Positions 36,295 through 48,710 of a stretch of DNA of 64,000 nt are shown piece after piece. This DNA comes from Selaginella tamariscina. Taxonomy: Eukaryota > Streptophyta > Lycopodiopsida > Selaginellales > Selaginellaceae. The stretch is from positions 1 to 64,000 of the forward strand of contig PUQB01000388.1 in NCBI GenBank assembly GCA_003024785.1, in the 5' to 3' direction. Numbering within the stretch: the first letter of the stretch is position 1; the number at the start of each line of letters is the position of its first letter. The notes below the pieces were generated by a model that had not been told where the DNA came from, did not search any database, and was given only the letters and a program-made list of their open reading frames with translations. A program made the translations under genes and the position numbers.

Positions 36295-37229
36295 AACTAA
36301 CGTATTGTTTATAGAGGCTGAAACCAACCGCTCCTATATACATAGCTGTGCTTAAGGCGTGTGGAAACCTCTCAGACTTGGAAATGGGGAGGAAGATCCA
36401 CGACGAGGTACGTAGGCTGGGATACGACGGGGACGTACAAGTGGTTAACACATTGGTGAGTCTGTACGGGCGTTGTGGGAGCGTGGATGAGGCTCGAGAT
36501 GTGTTTGAGACAGCTAGCTGTCGAGATTTGGCTACGTGGAATGCGATCATTGGTGGATATACTCATCAAGGAGACTCGAAGAATGCTCTCACGCTGCTGG
36601 AAAGAATGGTTAGAGAAGGTACGTGTATGTATATATCATACACACACCCCATACAATATACACATACTGACTGGTGTATGAACAGGTGTAAAACCGGATG
36701 CTATTACGTTTATACATGTTTTATCGTTGTGTAGCCACGTTGGACTTGTTGAAGAAGGGAGAAAATACTTTGAAGAGATGAGGGTCAAATACGGAATTTC
36801 TCCCACTTTGGAGCATTACACGTGTATGGTGGATCTGCTTGGGCGGTCTAATAAGCTAGAAGAGGCTGTCGATATGGTGAGGAGTATGCCCTTGAAACCT
36901 GATTTGGCCACGTGGATGTCCGTCTTATCGGCCTGCCGGAAGTGGAGTAATGTGAAACTTGGAAAACTTGCATTTGATGCCGTCATCAGGTAAACTCTAC
37001 GATATATCTTCATACATATTTATACGTTTGTGTGCGGGTGTGTATGTGTGTCGTATATATGCATATGTATCACACACACACACACACACAGACAACACTC
37101 TGATTTTGGTACAGCATTGAAGAACGAGATGCTGGAGCATATTCGATGATGGCAAACATATATGCTAATGCGGGGCTGTCGCAAGAGTGTTTAAGAATAC
37201 AGGAAATGAGAAGAAAAGCATGCGGATGA
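34266..37229 (+). CDS. PLS-class pentatricopeptide repeat protein, E-type end, no DYW domain
   Basis: Predicted organelle RNA-binding protein; the family acts in RNA editing, splicing or stability in plastids or mitochondria. Seven exons: 34266-34458, 34521-34852, 34903-35233, 35328-36233, 36315-36618, 36686-36989, 37115-37229, about 830 residues. Repeats show the P/L/S pattern: FVANTVLDMYTKCSSMELAK, SWNTMIMGYAQNG, GREIHTQL, FVANTLIDMYAKCGSIHEAR. The last exons match an E1/E2 region (GLVEEGRKYFEEM, HYTCMVDLLGRSNKLEEAV, AGAYSMMANIYANAG) and stop without a DYW deaminase domain. Introns are 50-125 bp and rich in GT or CA tracts. The start is uncertain; no obvious targeting peptide. Small indels interrupt the frame near 35045 (AAAA run), 35757 (two bases missing in a CGS motif) and 35978, so it is either a damaged gene or an assembly with errors. 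Eight shorter relics of its 5' exons lie elsewhere in the window. Confidence 0.85.
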
Positions 37230-37671
37230 ATTTTGGTAAACTTGTAATTTCAATGTTTAACCTGACATCACATTACAAATGTATAGATATGCACACCTAA
37301 CTATTTAGATACATATTTTTCATACACAGTACATATAAAATATAAAAAATGCGAAGTAAAAAGAATGGACAGAAAAATATGTAGAAAGAATCAATTTTAA
37401 TTAAGTTATTTGCAAAGAAAATAAATTATAATAAAATGAATAAATAAGTAAAAAGAACCAATACTTTGTTATTCAACGGTTCTTTTAAACTAGAATTTAG
37501 GGCAGAATATTCTGGCTATGGATGGCGGTTTAGGATTTGATTCGTATATGCAGAATACACACGCACGCTCCCACGGCGAAATACTTGCCTGGTGTGTGCA
37601 GAGGAAGAAGGGAGGGACAATCCAGCAGATTTACGATAGATTTGTGTGACCCATCAACACGTGAAGAAACC
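37230..37671. other. PPR-CHX intergenic region
   Basis: AT-rich, with AATAAA-like motifs at about 37419 and 37437 that could serve PPR polyadenylation. The CHX promoter must lie within this 440 bp; no specific element is evident. Confidence 0.5.
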
Positions 37672-38367
37672 ATGGGTGTGCCTGCAACTACATGTAAAGG
37701 AATGCCAGTGACATCCCATGGAGCGTATCAAAAGGATAATCCTGTAGATTTTGCCATTCCGCTCTTGATCATACAGATTCTCATTGTCTTGGCTGTGACC
37801 CGAATGCTGGCCATTGTTATGAGACCCCTTCGTCAACCCCGAGTTGTTGCAGAGATCATTGTAAGCTTGTGTATTAGAAAATGTGTGTGCGTGCGTGTGT
37901 GTGTGAGAGAGAGAGAGTACTGGAATGATTTAATTTACAGGGTGGTATTCTACTTGGACCAACAGCACTTGGAAGAAGCGTGGAGTATCGTAACAAGATC
38001 TTCCCAACAAAGAGCCTTACAGTTCTTGAAACAGTTGCTAACTTGGGCCTCATTTTCTTCCTTTTCATGGTCGGCCTCGAACTTGACTTAAAGACTGTTC
38101 TACGTACAGGTAATCACACACACAGTGCATATATGTGTGTCTATAGTATGTACTCTTTAATTGGTATATGTATAAACAGGTAAACAAGCCATGGTGATCT
38201 CTCTTGCTGGTATATTACACCATTTGCCAGTGGAGTTGGGATTGCAGTCATTCTTCGTCATACGATTGCCAAGGAGGGGAAATTTAGTGCATTTACTGTG
38301 TTTATGGGAGTTGCAATGTCGATCACTGCGTTTCCAGTCCTTGCACGTATTCTAGCAGAGAGGTGTC

Positions 38368-38407
<40 letters not shown>

Positions 38408-40297
38408 GATGATATGCTGACGCTTACGCCTCTACAGGAGACTATTGACCACTGATGTTGGCCGCGTTGCAATGTCTGCTGCTGCTGTTGATGATGTTTG
38501 TGCCTGGATTTTACTCGCACTCGCCGTTGCTTTGTCTGGAAACAGTACAGGTCAGATGCGTGTGTGTGGTGTGTGGTGTAGAGAGAGAGAGGAGAAGTAT
38601 TCTTCTCGTTATACAGGTGCAACTGTTGCGATATGGATTCTTCTCACAGGAGTAGCATTCGTAACAGTCATGTTCACGCTTGTACGCAAGCTGATGACAT
38701 GGGTGGCAAAGCATGTAACCGAGAACGAGCCAGTAAAGGAGATATACATATGCATTACATTTGCAGGCGTGCTCATATGCTCCTTTGTAACTGACGTAAT
38801 AGGTATACACTCCATCTTTGGGGCGTTTGTGTTCGGCCTCGTAATACCCAAAGATGGTCCACTTGCAAGGTTAGTAATAGAGAAAGTGGAAGATCTGGTA
38901 ATGGTTTTGATGTTACCATTATTTTTTGTAGTTAGTGGTTTAAAGACGAATATACAGTCTATACATGGGGCTAGATCGGGTGGACTTATGGTGTTGGTTA
39001 TTAGCACTGCTTGTGTTGGGAAGATTGTAGGCGTGTTTATATCTGCTGTTCTATATGGAATTGCTCCCAGAAGGCTTTAACCCTTGGTTTCTGATGAACA
39101 CTAAAGGTCTTGTTGAGCTCATTGTGCTAAACATCGGCAAGGAGAGAGGGGTACGCATGTGTATGCATGCGTGCGTGCGCGTGTGTGTGTGTGAGAGAGA
39201 GAGATACAAACATGCATACACAGGTGTTGAACGATGAAACGTTTGCGATTATGGTGATAATGGCGTTATTTACCACTTTCATGACAACACCTATAGTGAT
39301 GGCACTGTACAAGCCAGCACGGAACCCGGTTCCATACATGCTGAGGAAGTTAGAGATATGTAGGGATGACGATGAGTTACGGATAATAGCGTGTGTTCAT
39401 GGTGTGAAGAATATACCTGGGATTATAAGCTTGGTTGAATTGACTAGAGGGAAGAGTAAGCAGCCCATGAAGCTGCATATACTCCATCTTGTTGAGTTAT
39501 CGGAGCGGTCCTCTGCAATCGTCATGGTACACAAGGTATGTAGTCGATCGTACACGTGTATGTGCATGCGTGTGTGTAGATACACCCAGTCTTGTAGGCT
39601 CGAAAGAATGGACGTGTAAACTTGAAGGCGCCAAGTGACACACACATAGCAGTGGCATTCGAGGCGTTCGGCCACCTCAGCGAGGTTAAAGTGAGACCAA
39701 TGACAGCGATTGCAGGGTTTTCCGACATGCATGATGACGTGTGTTCCACGGCAGCAGACAAGCGTTCTGCTCTGCTCGTTCTTCCCTTTCACAAGCTGCA
39801 CAAGCTTGATGGAACTTTAGAAACTTTGAATGCTGGATTCCAGGTTGTCAATCTACGTGTCTTGAAGCACGCACCTTGCTCAGTTGGGATCTTTATCCAC
39901 AGAGGTGTGTGTGTGTGCGTGTACGTGCGTGCGTGTACACATCTTAATAGTACTGTTTTAATGCAGGAATACAGATTTCAGCTGATGGAAATGAAGGCAT
40001 CTCTCACAAAGTTGCAGTTCTGTTCTTCGGAGGTCCAGACGATCGAGAAGCCTTAGCCGTTGGATGTAGAATGGCTGAACATCCTGGTGTGCAAGTCAAA
40101 ATCATACGTTTTAAGCCAACTCATGAAGTTGACTTGACTAGTCCACGAAGGTCAAGCGTTACAAAATCCCTGAGAAAGTCAATCTTTGAATCGGAGCCGC
40201 ACCTTTACAATGTGGAGTTGGACAGAATTGACTTTGATAAGGAGGAGGAAACAGACTGCAACACTCTTGGCGCTATACGTGAACACCAAACAGGTTT

Positions 40298-40332
<35 letters not shown>

Positions 40333-40677
40333 GAGAGAGAGAGAGAGAGATTCATCCACTGCAACTTCACACACAACTGATATGAATGCACAGTTCTTTA
40401 TGAGGAAAAGACCATCAGTAATCCAATAGAGTCCGTGGTGGAACTTGTAAGAGGGAGCGATTATGGACTTGCTTTGGTTGGGCGTGGACGGACACCCTCT
40501 AAAATGATAGCCAGCTTGAATAGCTTGTGTATAGATTACGAAGAGCTTGGTCCCATTGGAAGTGTTCTTGCTGCTTCTGACTCGGGTATTAAGGCTTCAG
40601 TTCTTGTATTGCAGCAGTATACAGTCCCTCTACAGCAAGGCCATGTTGCTTCGGCAAGTCCCACGCCAGCTCCATAA
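37672..40677 (+). CDS. CHX-type cation/H+ exchanger
   Basis: Monovalent cation:proton antiporter of the CPA2/CHX family, expected in an endomembrane or plasma membrane and moving K+ or Na+ against H+. Nine exons: 37672-37860, 37941-38109, 38180-38362, 38438-38550, 38617-39150, 39224-39535, 39598-39904, 39967-40293, 40394-40677, about 806 residues, usual for CHX. Opens with [20 protein letters not shown] and [52 protein letters not shown] and the ion-site [14 protein letters not shown] follow. The hydrophilic C-terminal half has [16 protein letters not shown] and [12 protein letters not shown]. The start fits the family: [19 protein letters not shown] precedes the first helix. Eight introns of 62-100 bp, nearly all GT/GA or CT/CA tracts. 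The frame is off near 38216 and 39065-39095, there in A and T runs. Ends 886 bp before the convergent polymerase lambda gene. Confidence 0.9.
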
Positions 40678-41562
40678 ATGGTGTGTGCGTGCGTGTGTGA
40701 CTTAGTGTGTGTATGTGTGCTTGCAAATAGTCGTAAAAAAAGCGACACACACACATAAATGCATTCTACTTTTGACGTTTGTGTATGTTCATGTGCTGCA
40801 GATGTTAGAAAGAGGAGATTTGATTTTTGGTGTATATTATGTATATTACACGTATAATGTTTTAATTTGAATTGTTTTTTTTAAACATTTAATTGTAATC
40901 TGAATATTCTAGAAGATATTCCTAAATAATTTTGTAGAGTCAAAATAAGGTAATAAAACAATATATTTATATATAGAGAGAGAGATTATTTTAATGAAGG
41001 CTCTTTACAATTGATAATACATATACACATGTGCGTATGTATATATTAAATCCTGTATACATATACATGCATATTTATGTGTATATACACACACATACTT
41101 GTCTGAGTATGATTGTGATTATACAACTAAATATATATACAGATATTAATTTAATGTATCATAATTGAGAACGTTATTCAAACTAAGAAATTATTAAGAA
41201 TAATATGTATTTAAGTATTTGCATCAAGTTTTTTTTAATATTCTTGTAATAAATTCCTTAAAATCTATTTTTAAATGAAGGTTTTAACACAAAATATTAA
41301 TTTAATAGTTCTTTAAATTTTAACATTTTACAATTACGTAATATATGTATCTTGCATGTGTGTGTGTGTGTGTGTGTGTGTTCACGATATAAACGTACAA
41401 ACTTGGATAGATTATAAAACCACACTAATTTAAATTGGCAATATAAATTAAACAGAAAATAAGTATAAGAGAGATATCTAATTAATTTAGTTATTTCTTT
41501 TTAATTATACAATTTGTGATTTTCTTTTATGTATTGTATAACCATTTTGACCTTTTAATTGG
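40678..41562. other. Intergenic region between convergent CHX and polymerase lambda
   Basis: Both 3' ends face into this 885 bp. AT-rich with a GT tract (41356-41380), short (GA)n and several AATAAA-like sites. No gene seen. Confidence 0.5.
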
Positions 41563-43682
41563 TTACCAGTTCCGTTCATGAGGCTCCGGATATGGCAATC
41601 CAAGCTTTTCAAATATATCCTGTTCAGTTTCACATAGTATGGAGTCTGTACTTGCTTTGGCCTGGAATATATTAAAATCATTATATATAAATATATCCAT
41701 ATATGTGTGTGTGAGTGCGTGATTATGTGTATATATTGGCGTTCTCCAACAGCTTTAGCTTTTTAAAGTGTGTGTATATGTGTTGTACAGCTTACATCTT
41801 TTTCTTGCTCTCCCGTATGAACAGTCCTTGGTCACTTAACTTGTAACCAAATTTAACTCTAGCCAAAAATCTAATCCTGCAATTTATATAGAAACATATA
41901 TTATTATTATTTTACTGTTATTATTATTAGCTTACTTTCTATTGAGAACATCATTCCCTGTGAAAGCCAGTAGAGCAAAAGCGTATACATGTCTTGGATA
42001 AACCTGAAAACAATAACATTAACATTACATATAATAATCTACGTGTGTATGCACGTATACATATACCCACGTGTATGCAAGTAACTCACCTTAATGTCTA
42101 TTCTCCTGTACGGCCGGTCTTGACGATGGCATATTCCCATAAACATGTCCGGTTGTGTACCTCCCTGATGTTATTAAACAAATGAGAAATATACTATATT
42201 TTATTAATTATTATAATATATAAAATAGTGATATTAGTGATTAAATTAACATATGATAGTACCTTTCTAGCGTTTTCATCAACGTGAAGTCCATCTACAA
42301 CAAATTGTGTTCTGCGTAGTTCTTGTACAAGTCTAGCCAATAGATGCTGATGACTATATGAAAACAGAAATAGAACTTAGTGCACACACACACACACACA
42401 CACAGGGTAAATGTGTGTGATACAATTGTCTGTGTTCTGTTTTTGGAAAGAGAAGTTAGCTGCAAGATGTACATACAAGACTTCATAACAATACAGAAGA
42501 GAGAGAGAGAGAGAGAGGAGAGGGAGACGTAGATATATCAATATGTATATTCATATATATAACCACAGTTGCACAAGTACACGTACCTAGAACCGTCTGG
42601 ATGTGTAATGAGAATGTCAATGTCTCCACATGTCTCTTTACCCCTGCGATATGAACCTGCTGCATTCACCCAAGCCTAGAAACACAATGTCAGAAACACA
42701 CACACACACACACCGAAGCCTAGAACATATATAACTCAATGCTAAAGATCTCTCCCTCTCTCTCAAAGACACACACACACACAACGTACCCCCGGTGTAA
42801 GTGATTCAACCACGTTTCGCACAAATGTTTCAACTTGCGAGACTTCTTGGCGGGGTATTCTCAAATTGATATCATCATAGTATTTAACTCCCATGCGAGC
42901 CATAACAGACAGTGAACTCTCATTAATTAAGTCCTTAACCTCTCGGTAACCCTTTTTATAGAGCTCACGAGCGTGTGTTGCACCTATTCCCCATACAGAA
43001 CCCAGTACTTGTATTCCCCCAACCTATTAAAAATTTATTATTGCTTAATCTGATGAGGATAAATAACTACTATGCTCAAGTTGATACGTGTATGTGTGTG
43101 TGTCTGTTATATATACGCCCGGGGGGGGGACGTTGTACATACCTGTTTGACATCAACTCAACAACTAAGACATTAAGTTAAACTATTTAATACGTGTTCA
43201 TTTAAATTAAACTAATTAGTTAAACAAATTACCTGTGCTTTAAGGTGGTCGAGCTTTTGAAGAGACCGGTTCCAAGAATTTCTTTAATTTTCTGCAATAA
43301 TGAAGATCCAAGTCCATCCATGTTTCTAACTTGTTCAACACTCGTGACCTTGTCGGTAAACCTCGTAACTTATTCACAGCCTGTAGAAAACATTTACACT
43401 CGTGTGTGTTTAACACACACACATGTATATTTATGTTATATACCCTTACCCTTCTGTACATGACCGATCTCCATTGGTCACCGGACGTCTCATAGATATG
43501 CCACATTTCAGCCAGGGGATTTGTAAGATGCTCATTAAGATTCGCAATTCCTGTTTACCATAAAACATCTGTTTACGTCTGAGTTTATCTCTGAAGTTAA
43601 GATTATCATCTTCTCAGAACTCTCATATTCTCATCGGCCACGCTGGTGAAGAAGAGTGAATTTGTATTCCACATAATCGTAA

Positions 43683-43719
<37 letters not shown>

Positions 43720-45332
43720 TGAATCAACTATAATTCCGTATACGCATTATTACCTACATATATACACTAGCTTTTAAACGTGTGTGTGGTGCTGTGTGTG
43801 TCAAAATACATATATACCTTAAGCTGGTCTGGATTGTGATTTAACACTCTCTATCTGACTGCTTCCGATATTTGTATGCTCAGTAGTGATCTTTAAAGGA
43901 TACCCACGTCAACATATATATGCATATATACATGTATTATATCTAAAACATAAAATACAACACGCACGCGCTTACCTGTTGGGAAACCCATGGCGACACA
44001 CTGAGAATGCTCGGTAGGATCTACAAATACATAGCATAAGTTAACACAAATATTTCATGTGTGTGTGTGTGTGTGTGTGTGTTGTGTTGTGTATGTGTGT
44101 GCTTACTTGTTGGGGACACTGTGTATTAGTGTGTTGTGTGAAATGCTCTGTAGTGACCTGAAAGAAAACAAACTCAATAAAAAAAAAAACGTGTGTGTTG
44201 TGTGCATGCTTACTTGTTGGGAGGTCTCCATGGCATGTTCTTGGACGATAATATGTTGAGTAACTAGAGTTTGAGAAGGTTTAAGCGGGTTTTGCAGCTG
44301 GTAAGTCTCTGTTGAGACTACACGTCCTTCTGTTAAGCATGTCTGTAACCATTCGTAAAGCAGGAAGCACTGGAAAAAAACAATATTATAATGCGTTAGT
44401 ACTATATACATAAATAGTTAATATATTTGTATATAATGTGTTACATTACATAGTACATTGTACGTCCATTATAAACATAGTATTTACCAGGTTTTTGCAT
44501 TTCTTGAGATGCTTAAGGTCGACTTCTTCAATAGCTTTCTCATTGCAAGCAAATACATAATTTAAGTATAATGGGATATTCTTGGAATCTGAAATGCAAC
44601 CTCCAAGGTTCTCGAATCTGCTTTTCCAAATCTGCAGAAAATCTCAATCAGTAACCCTTACGTATTGTGGTTGTATGTGTACAATATATAGATACGTACG
44701 TACGTACGTACCTACACACACACACACACATGCTTATAGCAACTTTAAGATGTCACAAACATACAGTGTCATGCAATATACATATATTTACATATATACA
44801 TATAACATATGTGTAAGCTACACAAACGCACGCACACAGGATATCAATACCAGATATTAAGATCCACGCATAAATATGTTCTAACAAAAATATATGTATA
44901 CACACACGCACGACTTATTTGTACAACTATGAACTCCCACAGTATGTGTGTATGTGTGAATATACACACATGTATATGGATGCTGGTCCATCTTAGAAAT
45001 CTTATATAATTTGTTTATGTACACACACATCTACACACATATGCATATAAGCAGTTTATACATGTATATATCTAAAGAATTGCGTAGAATTACCTGTAAT
45101 CTAGTTGAATTTACTCCACGCTCAAGGAAGAGCGCACAGATGCCTGAGAATATCCCTTGCCGCTTATTTCCAGATTCCTTGAAATCTAAACATTTCTTGC
45201 ATCTCTTCTTTCTTGCTTGCTCTGAATTCTCCCTCTTCTTCTTGCACATCGTGGAAGGCGTCTTCTTCACACTCGGTGTATCCCCTGCTTCTTCATAATT
45301 AGGGCACTGTAGCCCTAAAAAACAGAGCATTT
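41563..45332 (-). CDS. POLL: DNA polymerase lambda (family X), fullest copy
   Basis: Gap-filling repair polymerase for base excision repair and end joining; in plants the main family X enzyme. Fourteen exons, highest coordinate first: 45314-45094, 44631-44488, 44369-44214, 44147-44107, 44020-43976, 43642-43450, 43380-43233, 43023-42790, 42675-42587, 42353-42263, 42164-42090, 42003-41936, 41876-41796, 41661-41563; about 560 residues, near the usual 530-575. N-terminal BRCT domain ([33 protein letters not shown]), Ser/Thr/Pro linker, 8-kDa domain ([20 protein letters not shown]), helix-hairpin-helix ([19 protein letters not shown]), catalytic palm [19 protein letters not shown] with the metal-binding Asp pair, and the typical C-terminus [15 protein letters not shown] at 45332 overlaps a splice-acceptor-like sequence, so a further 5' exon is possible. 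Two small indels shift the 8-kDa/HhH frame near 43350 and 43248. Two truncated and two very decayed copies lie elsewhere. Confidence 0.88.
43976..44214 (-). repeat. Repeated short exon ends in the polymerase lambda linker
   Basis: Three successive exons (ending at 44214, 44107 and 43976) finish in nearly the same sequence, (T/C)CCCAACA(A/G) followed by GTAAG. The last two are only 41 and 45 nt and lie 86-87 bp apart. This looks like duplication of an exon end with its donor site in the Ser/Thr/Pro-rich linker. Confidence 0.6.
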
Positions 45333-46215
45333 TACAAATAATATATTTTATAATAAACATTCCTTTAATCCTTTTCTCAACTATAGCATATTATTAATTA
45401 ACTCATGTCCATTATACGTTTAAATTTAATGTGAATTTATTGTTATTATTATTTATCTGAAGTTTTATAGCAAATTATAATGACAGACAATATAAATACT
45501 TCGTAAGTACATTATTATAGCTGGAAATAATGTGTTTGAATTATAATATATACTGCTAGCTAAGTTTATCTAATAATATGTAATTAAATCATTTTTAAAA
45601 AACTTAAGTACACTAAGTAATTATATTTGGAGATAGGAAACAATAATTAATTAAATCATTCTTAAAAACTTAAGTATTATTTCTTATCATATTATATTTA
45701 AAGACATGCCAATAGATTTCAATAAATAGATTTCAATAAGTACATTAAGCGATTGTTTCTTATTATATTAGATTTAAAGACTTAACAGTAGATTTCAACA
45801 AGTACATTAAGTGATTATTTCTTAATATATTATCTAAGTACACTAAGTAATTATTTCTCCTGTTATATTATATTTAGAGACTTACGATGGATTTTAAACA
45901 ATAACAATAATTAATCTTAATAAAAAGAAGTTGTAATAAAATTATGACCATATTATGATAGATTTCTACACAACTGAATTTACATTTAGAGAATTATGAC
46001 AATATTATGACAACATGAAGCTGTCTTTATAAGTATAAAGGAAGATATTCAAGATTAACACATTGTTTGTTGTGTTATATTTAAAAACTTAAAAATGAAT
46101 TTTATATTTAGAGAATTATAACAATGTCCTTTTTAAGTACAAAGGAAGATATTCGAGATTAACACATTGTTTGTGTTTGTTGTATAACAAAATATAATAT
46201 GCAGTTGCATAGAAT
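45333..46215. other. Intergenic region upstream of polymerase lambda
   Basis: AT-rich, with internal near-repeats: a block with TTTCAA(T/C)A(A)AGTACATTAAG(C/T)GATT recurs at about 45730 and 45795, and AAGGAAGATATTC(A/G)AGATTAACACATTG at about 46040 and 46145. The polymerase lambda promoter and the WAV3-like gene's 3' end fall here. Confidence 0.6.
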
Positions 46216-48710
46216 TCAGCCAAAATGTTGCTGAGAACGCAATACCATCCCAGTCATGGAAGGCGTCTGGTAATCCTGACTATGTCCCTGTATAGAGTAT
46301 CCTCTGGTAGTAGCCCTCTGCGTAAGGTGGGAGCTTTGTGCCGATAAGATATACGCCCTACCGGACGACTCGTACATCTGCCTGCTCTCTAGCCTAGTCT
46401 GTATCTCTCCGAGCTCCTCCTCGAGTGCCTTAGAGAGCTTATCCCCGGCCCTTACTGCAGCCGAGTTCCGTATCAAACTCTGGCACGAGTTCAACAGGTT
46501 CCTGGCCGACTCAATATCCCCGGTTTCGGCTAGTGAACCGGCGTCCGTAATCGCCTTACCAGCCGCTAACCTGTTTATCTGTCTGTCTACTTCAAGACTC
46601 ACTTCTTGAAGGCTGGCACTCACGAATGCCGGCCGAGACACTGCAAGGTTTCGTGAAGCGGTGTGTATCTGATGATGGACTGGATCTGTGTACGTGCATC
46701 CGACGTCCAGTAGCATGTACGTATCCATTTCGTGTTCCAGTAACGGAAGCTGGAGTTCCACCAGTATATCACGTTCCTCATCGGCGTACAAGTCACCGAG
46801 TTTCACACTTCCGTGAGTGGAGTCTTCCGAAACCGTGCTTCTGTAGCTTCCAGCTTGTATGGTTTTATCTCGGCCACTGGTGTTCCACTGTGCGGTACAA
46901 GCATACAAGAAGAGACAACGAGCTGCACGTCCTGCACCACGACACTCAGTAGTCCTCCACGCACTGGGCAAAGGCGTTCTGAACGCCACCTTCTCCCTGA
47001 ATGAATGAGAATGTTCCTCCGGAGACACGGGATATCGAATGGTCGTTGTCGTGGTCGGCTCCGAAACCGAACGTGTGAACTGGTACTCCGCTCCCGTTCC
47101 TGATCGACCCCGGGACAAGCTGCTTGTGGTAACTCTCTATATATCTCAGTCCGTGGTGGCTCCTAGTCCCCATGGAATACGTATCCTGTCCGTCGGACAG
47201 CAACATTATGCTTGCAACCGGGTTCTTGAACCGTCTCTCCTCGAGAACTTTGGCGCCCTTTCGGAGCCCTTCTGCGATGTTGGTACCACCGTGCAGACCA
47301 AGTTGTCTATGGCACGTACAGCAAATTGTCGGCCTTGTTCGACCATTGGTTTAAGCGGAAACAGTCTCTTGGCCGAGGATGAGAATACCACCACGGACAA
47401 GCGGTTGTGGGAGCTTAAGTTCCGGATGACAAATGCCATTGCCCTCTTTAGCAACATGAGCTTCGTCCCGGCCATGCTCCGCTCACGTCTAGCACTGTCA
47501 CGAGGTCTATAGGTGCGTCTGCTCGGGTCCATGGAGGATGTTTCAGGTGTGAGAGGGAAGAAGGCGCCTTGAGATGCACCAGTACATTGAAGCTGTTTCT
47601 TTCTTCCGAGTACGACACACTTCCGACTCAGGGAACGCTCGAGCTCGAGCTTAAAGCTTGCAGTCGGAGAGAGACCGGGGAGAGGTGGTCGGTAGCCTCG
47701 TGAAAGTCGGACGAGGAAGATCGGCGGGCAGATGACTCCCCGGCCAAGGTTTCGTCGTCGTCGTAACCAGAGGCTCTGTTTGTCGCGGAGGTGTTCGGTT
47801 CCCTTGTGCATTCGCTATGGACTCGTCATGATACGTATTACTGGGTCCTGTTCCTCAGTTGGTATGCTTCTGGCGTTGAAACTTCTTAGCGGCGATGCAG
47901 TGTGTTGATAAGTTCTCTGTCTGGTATGATGCTTTGGTGAGGGAGACGGTATCGGTCCTAACCATGGTACTTCCTTCCACTTGCTCGGCATACCGGACAC
48001 ACAGTGTTGCCGTACCGGACGTTCGAAACTATGCATGAGAAGTGGAATGTATGTGAGCATTCAGCTGTAAACAGTGCCTGTCCTGGTCCTGGTTGATGAC
48101 GTCCAAACATATACATGATCCCTGCTAAACATTAATCATTGTTTTATGATCATCTATACGCAAAGACAATAGAGTCAACTGTGAATAGTCAGCTATCTCA
48201 TGCTTGTTTATCCAGTAATCATGCACATACAAATGTCAACTGTGAAAACGCACAGCACACGTTACTGCATAGTCAACCATGTCATGCTTACGAGAAGCAA
48301 CGTGCATGTAAATCTAATCATGTAAACTATGATTCATGTACATGATCTGATCACATTGTCAATGGATTCCCACATTGAACTGTATAAGTTCCATGGACTG
48401 TGGATCGATGCATTCAATGTATATACTGCAGTTTATAACCATATGGGCGATCTGCTATAATACTAACATAAACGATCTCAATCGAAGTTTATACCATTGC
48501 AGATCTTATGACATTACACTTTGAAACTCTTATACTGTTCTGCAGGCTTCTGGGGGAGGAGAATCGGCCCGGTGTATTGGGAGCGCTGATGGGCATGCTC
48601 CATTGATCGGATTCTTCCACAAAATCATCCGAATCTGCAACGGGGATCGACCAAGTACACATATGCAGTCCCAGAACGCTCTTTGCGACTCTCCACATCT
48701 TCTTCCCCAT
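46216..48710 (-). CDS. WAV3-type RING/VWA E3 ubiquitin ligase
   Basis: Plant E3 ligase related to WAV3/WAVH proteins, which act in root gravitropism and wavy growth. Two exons, 48710-48512 and 48121-46216, about 700 residues as in the family. N-terminus [18 protein letters not shown] matches the family start. A RING domain follows ([18 protein letters not shown], then [17 protein letters not shown]); its first Cys pair lies at the exon junction and is not clear. The VWA domain has the MIDAS-type DVSGSM, then [34 protein letters not shown] and [11 protein letters not shown]. The C-terminal part keeps [19 protein letters not shown] and the ending [11 protein letters not shown]. The frame shifts at several spots, mostly one base lost in short G or A runs (for example before DVSGSM and before LLSVVVQD). 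Markedly GC-richer than its surroundings. Confidence 0.88.

Noticed and set aside
38139-38345. Independent genes on the minus strand under CHX exons
   Set aside because: Minus-strand frames there mirror conserved CHX coding sequence and have no family resemblance.
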